6,670 bases of DNA from the NCBI GenBank assembly GCA_002773545.1, contig PFAV01000068.1:1-6670 (forward strand), given 5' to 3'. Each line of letters begins with the position of its first letter. Within the stretch, counting starts at the first letter, position 1. Made by a program: the position numbers and the translations under genes. Positions 5,642 to 6,670 of this stretch are shown here, one piece after another. This DNA comes from a bacterium (Candidatus Gribaldobacteria) CG10_big_fil_rev_8_21_14_0_10_41_12 (GTDB lineage Bacteria > Patescibacteriota > Minisyncoccia > Minisyncoccales > CG1-02-41-26). The notes under the pieces were generated by a model. The model ran no database searches. It was not told the origin of the DNA and worked only from the letters and a program-made list of their open reading frames with translations.

Positions 5642-6670
5642 GCCCCGGCCCAAAGCGTAAACTTTTTTGGCCTCTTTGCCTCGCTCAAACTGACGGCCAA
5701 ACACATCGTCTGCCTCTTCTTTAGTCATACCAATGCCCGTGTCAGTAACAATAACCATGGCGCAATTATTTCTGCCTTTGGTCACAAACTGTAATTCAAC
5801 TTTCACCCCGCCCTTCTCGGTATATTTAACCGCGTTGTCAATTAAATTATACAAGGCCTCCCTCAACTTGCCCGCGTCAGCCATTACCAAAGAAGTAGGC
5901 TCTGGGGGCAAAATTAGCGTTAGGTAAATGCCTTTTTTGTCGGCTTCGGGCTGGACTTCAACAATAATATCCTTGAGCATCTCAACGATAGAAGTTTCTT
6001 TGATATCTAAAATATCGCGACCCAACTGCAATTTAGAAATGTCCAAAAACTCATTCACCAGCTTAATCAGCCGATTAGTTGACTCAAAGCAAAAGCCCAG
6101 CTTTTCTTTTACTACATCGCTGATTGGGCCAAAATCGCCCTCCAAAGTCAACGACAAATAACCCTTCAAAGCGGTCAAAGGCGTGCGCAAATGATGCTGG
6201 GTGGCCATCATAAATTGACTCTTGGCCTCATCCAGCCGCTCCAGCTCCTCCTTGGCTTTCTTTTCCACCTCATAAGCCTTTTTAACATCCACAGACATTG
6301 CCTCTATCTTATTCTTCTGCTCCACCTCATGGATAACACTCCTCACCAACAAAAGTCCAAAAACCGCCGCCACCGCCAACATCCCGCCATTAATTAAATA
6401 ATCGTAAAACCCGTTTGATAACAAAAGCTTAGCCAGTAGGACAACGCAAATTGCTAAAGCAAATATCTCGGCGGTAATAACACGAACATCAAAAAGATGA
6501 TGCTTAAAAATCGCATAGGCGGTAAATAAAATAAAAATAATAATTGATAAAGGGCCATAACTTTCCATCGCGCTTGTTTTCATTACAAAAGGGACAATTA
6601 CATTGGTTGAAAAACTAATAGTGGCAGAGAAAAAAATGCCAATTAAAATAAAGCTGGTTTGTAATTTACC
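5525..6670 (-). CDS. Membrane sensor histidine kinase (7TM-type N-terminus, HisKA, HATPase_c), 5'-truncated by the window edge
   Basis: The frame stays open to base 6670. The Met codon at 6583 is internal: 29 more codons upstream (starting GKLQTSFILIGIFF) form a membrane helix, so the gene starts outside the window. Four hydrophobic segments are visible. The KHHLFDVR junction after the second resembles the end of the 7TM sensor region of HisKA_7TM kinases, whose signal here is unknown. A charged coiled coil (about 84-120 from the Met at 6583) leads to the dimerisation domain with phospho-acceptor His130 in QHHLRTPLTALKGY; the usual SHE is QHH here. The catalytic domain has the N box (Asn250 in NLIDNAVKY), G1 (DTGIGM, 281-286) and G2 (GRGIGL, 312-317), all intact. 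It should autophosphorylate and pass phosphate to a receiver, most simply the one coded downstream at 3654-4040. Its last 39 codons are duplicated beyond the ATPase gene. Confidence 0.94.
   Translation of the reverse strand, partial: GKLQTSFILIGIFFSATISFSTNVIVPFVMKTSAMESYGPLSIIIFILFTAYAIFKHHLFDVRVITAEIFALAICVVLLAKLLLSNGFYDYLINGGMLAVAAVFGLLLVRSVIHEVEQKNKIEAMSVDVKKAYEVEKKAKEELERLDEAKSQFMMATQHHLRTPLTALKGYLSLTLEGDFGPISDVVKEKLGFCFESTNRLIKLVNEFLDISKLQLGRDILDIKETSIVEMLKDIIVEVQPEADKKGIYLTLILPPEPTSLVMADAGKLREALYNLIDNAVKYTEKGGVKVELQFVTKGRNNCAMVIVTDTGIGMTKEEADDVFGRQFERGKEAKKVYALGRGIGLFITASIIRAHKGKIWAESLGAGQGSAFYVELIAKK

Noticed and set aside
5363..5794. 143-codon plus-strand frame across the ATPase/kinase junction
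   Set aside because: It is antisense to the kinase and ATPase 5' region and crosses the promoter; no protein features.
1..6670. CRISPR arrays, tRNA or rRNA genes, riboswitches
   Set aside because: No regularly spaced repeats, cloverleaf-like segments or rRNA-like conserved stretches were recognised on either strand by reading.

Overview
The window looks like chromosomal DNA of an uncultured bacterium, probably from the Candidate Phyla Radiation (Patescibacteria, Parcubacteria-like). The evidence is indirect. Genes are short and mostly lack clear Shine-Dalgarno sites. The prolyl-tRNA synthetase is of the archaeal/eukaryotic type with a C-terminal zinc module. Intergenic spaces hold GC-rich palindromes centred on CGCCAGCTGGCG and a GTCATTCTGAG-type inverted repeat, both of which I recall as frequent in such genomes. 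Base composition is patchy: sampled lines run from about 35% GC in the ATPase gene to about 48-55% in rodA and the kinase. No rRNA, tRNA, CRISPR array, transposase or integrase is visible.

Layout. Positions 1-531 (+) hold the 3' part of a HAD-family phosphatase gene. Positions 532-882 are non-coding and contain four stem-loops; the last is a 17-bp bidirectional terminator between two convergent genes. From 883 to the right edge every gene is on the minus strand. Read in transcription order from the right edge, these are a membrane sensor histidine kinase (5525-6670, start outside the window), an AAA ATPase with a DUF4143 domain (4226-5467), a 3'-terminal kinase remnant (4094-4210), a single-domain response regulator (3654-4040), a repeat-rich spacer (3539-3653), rodA (2432-3538) and proS (883-2379).

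The most notable structure is in the two-component locus. The last ~117 bp of the kinase gene plus 7 bp past its stop codon (5518-5641) occur again at 4087-4210, just upstream of the response regulator. The ATPase gene lies exactly between the two copies, with its own near-consensus promoter (TTGACA, 18 bp, TATAGT) starting 4 bp past the repeat. The likely ancestral order was kinase then regulator about 50 bp apart, later split by an ATPase cassette of about 1.3 kb. Either the cassette entered at the kinase 3' end and restored the reading frame with its own copy, or a second kinase was deleted down to its tail. No recombinase is visible, so the mechanism is open.

RodA (peptidoglycan glycosyltransferase) and ProS (tRNA charging) are housekeeping genes that may be co-transcribed. 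RodA is unusual in having lost the QPSE-type signature. The kinase and response regulator are plausible partners in phosphosignalling, but the regulator has no output domain and its target is unknown.
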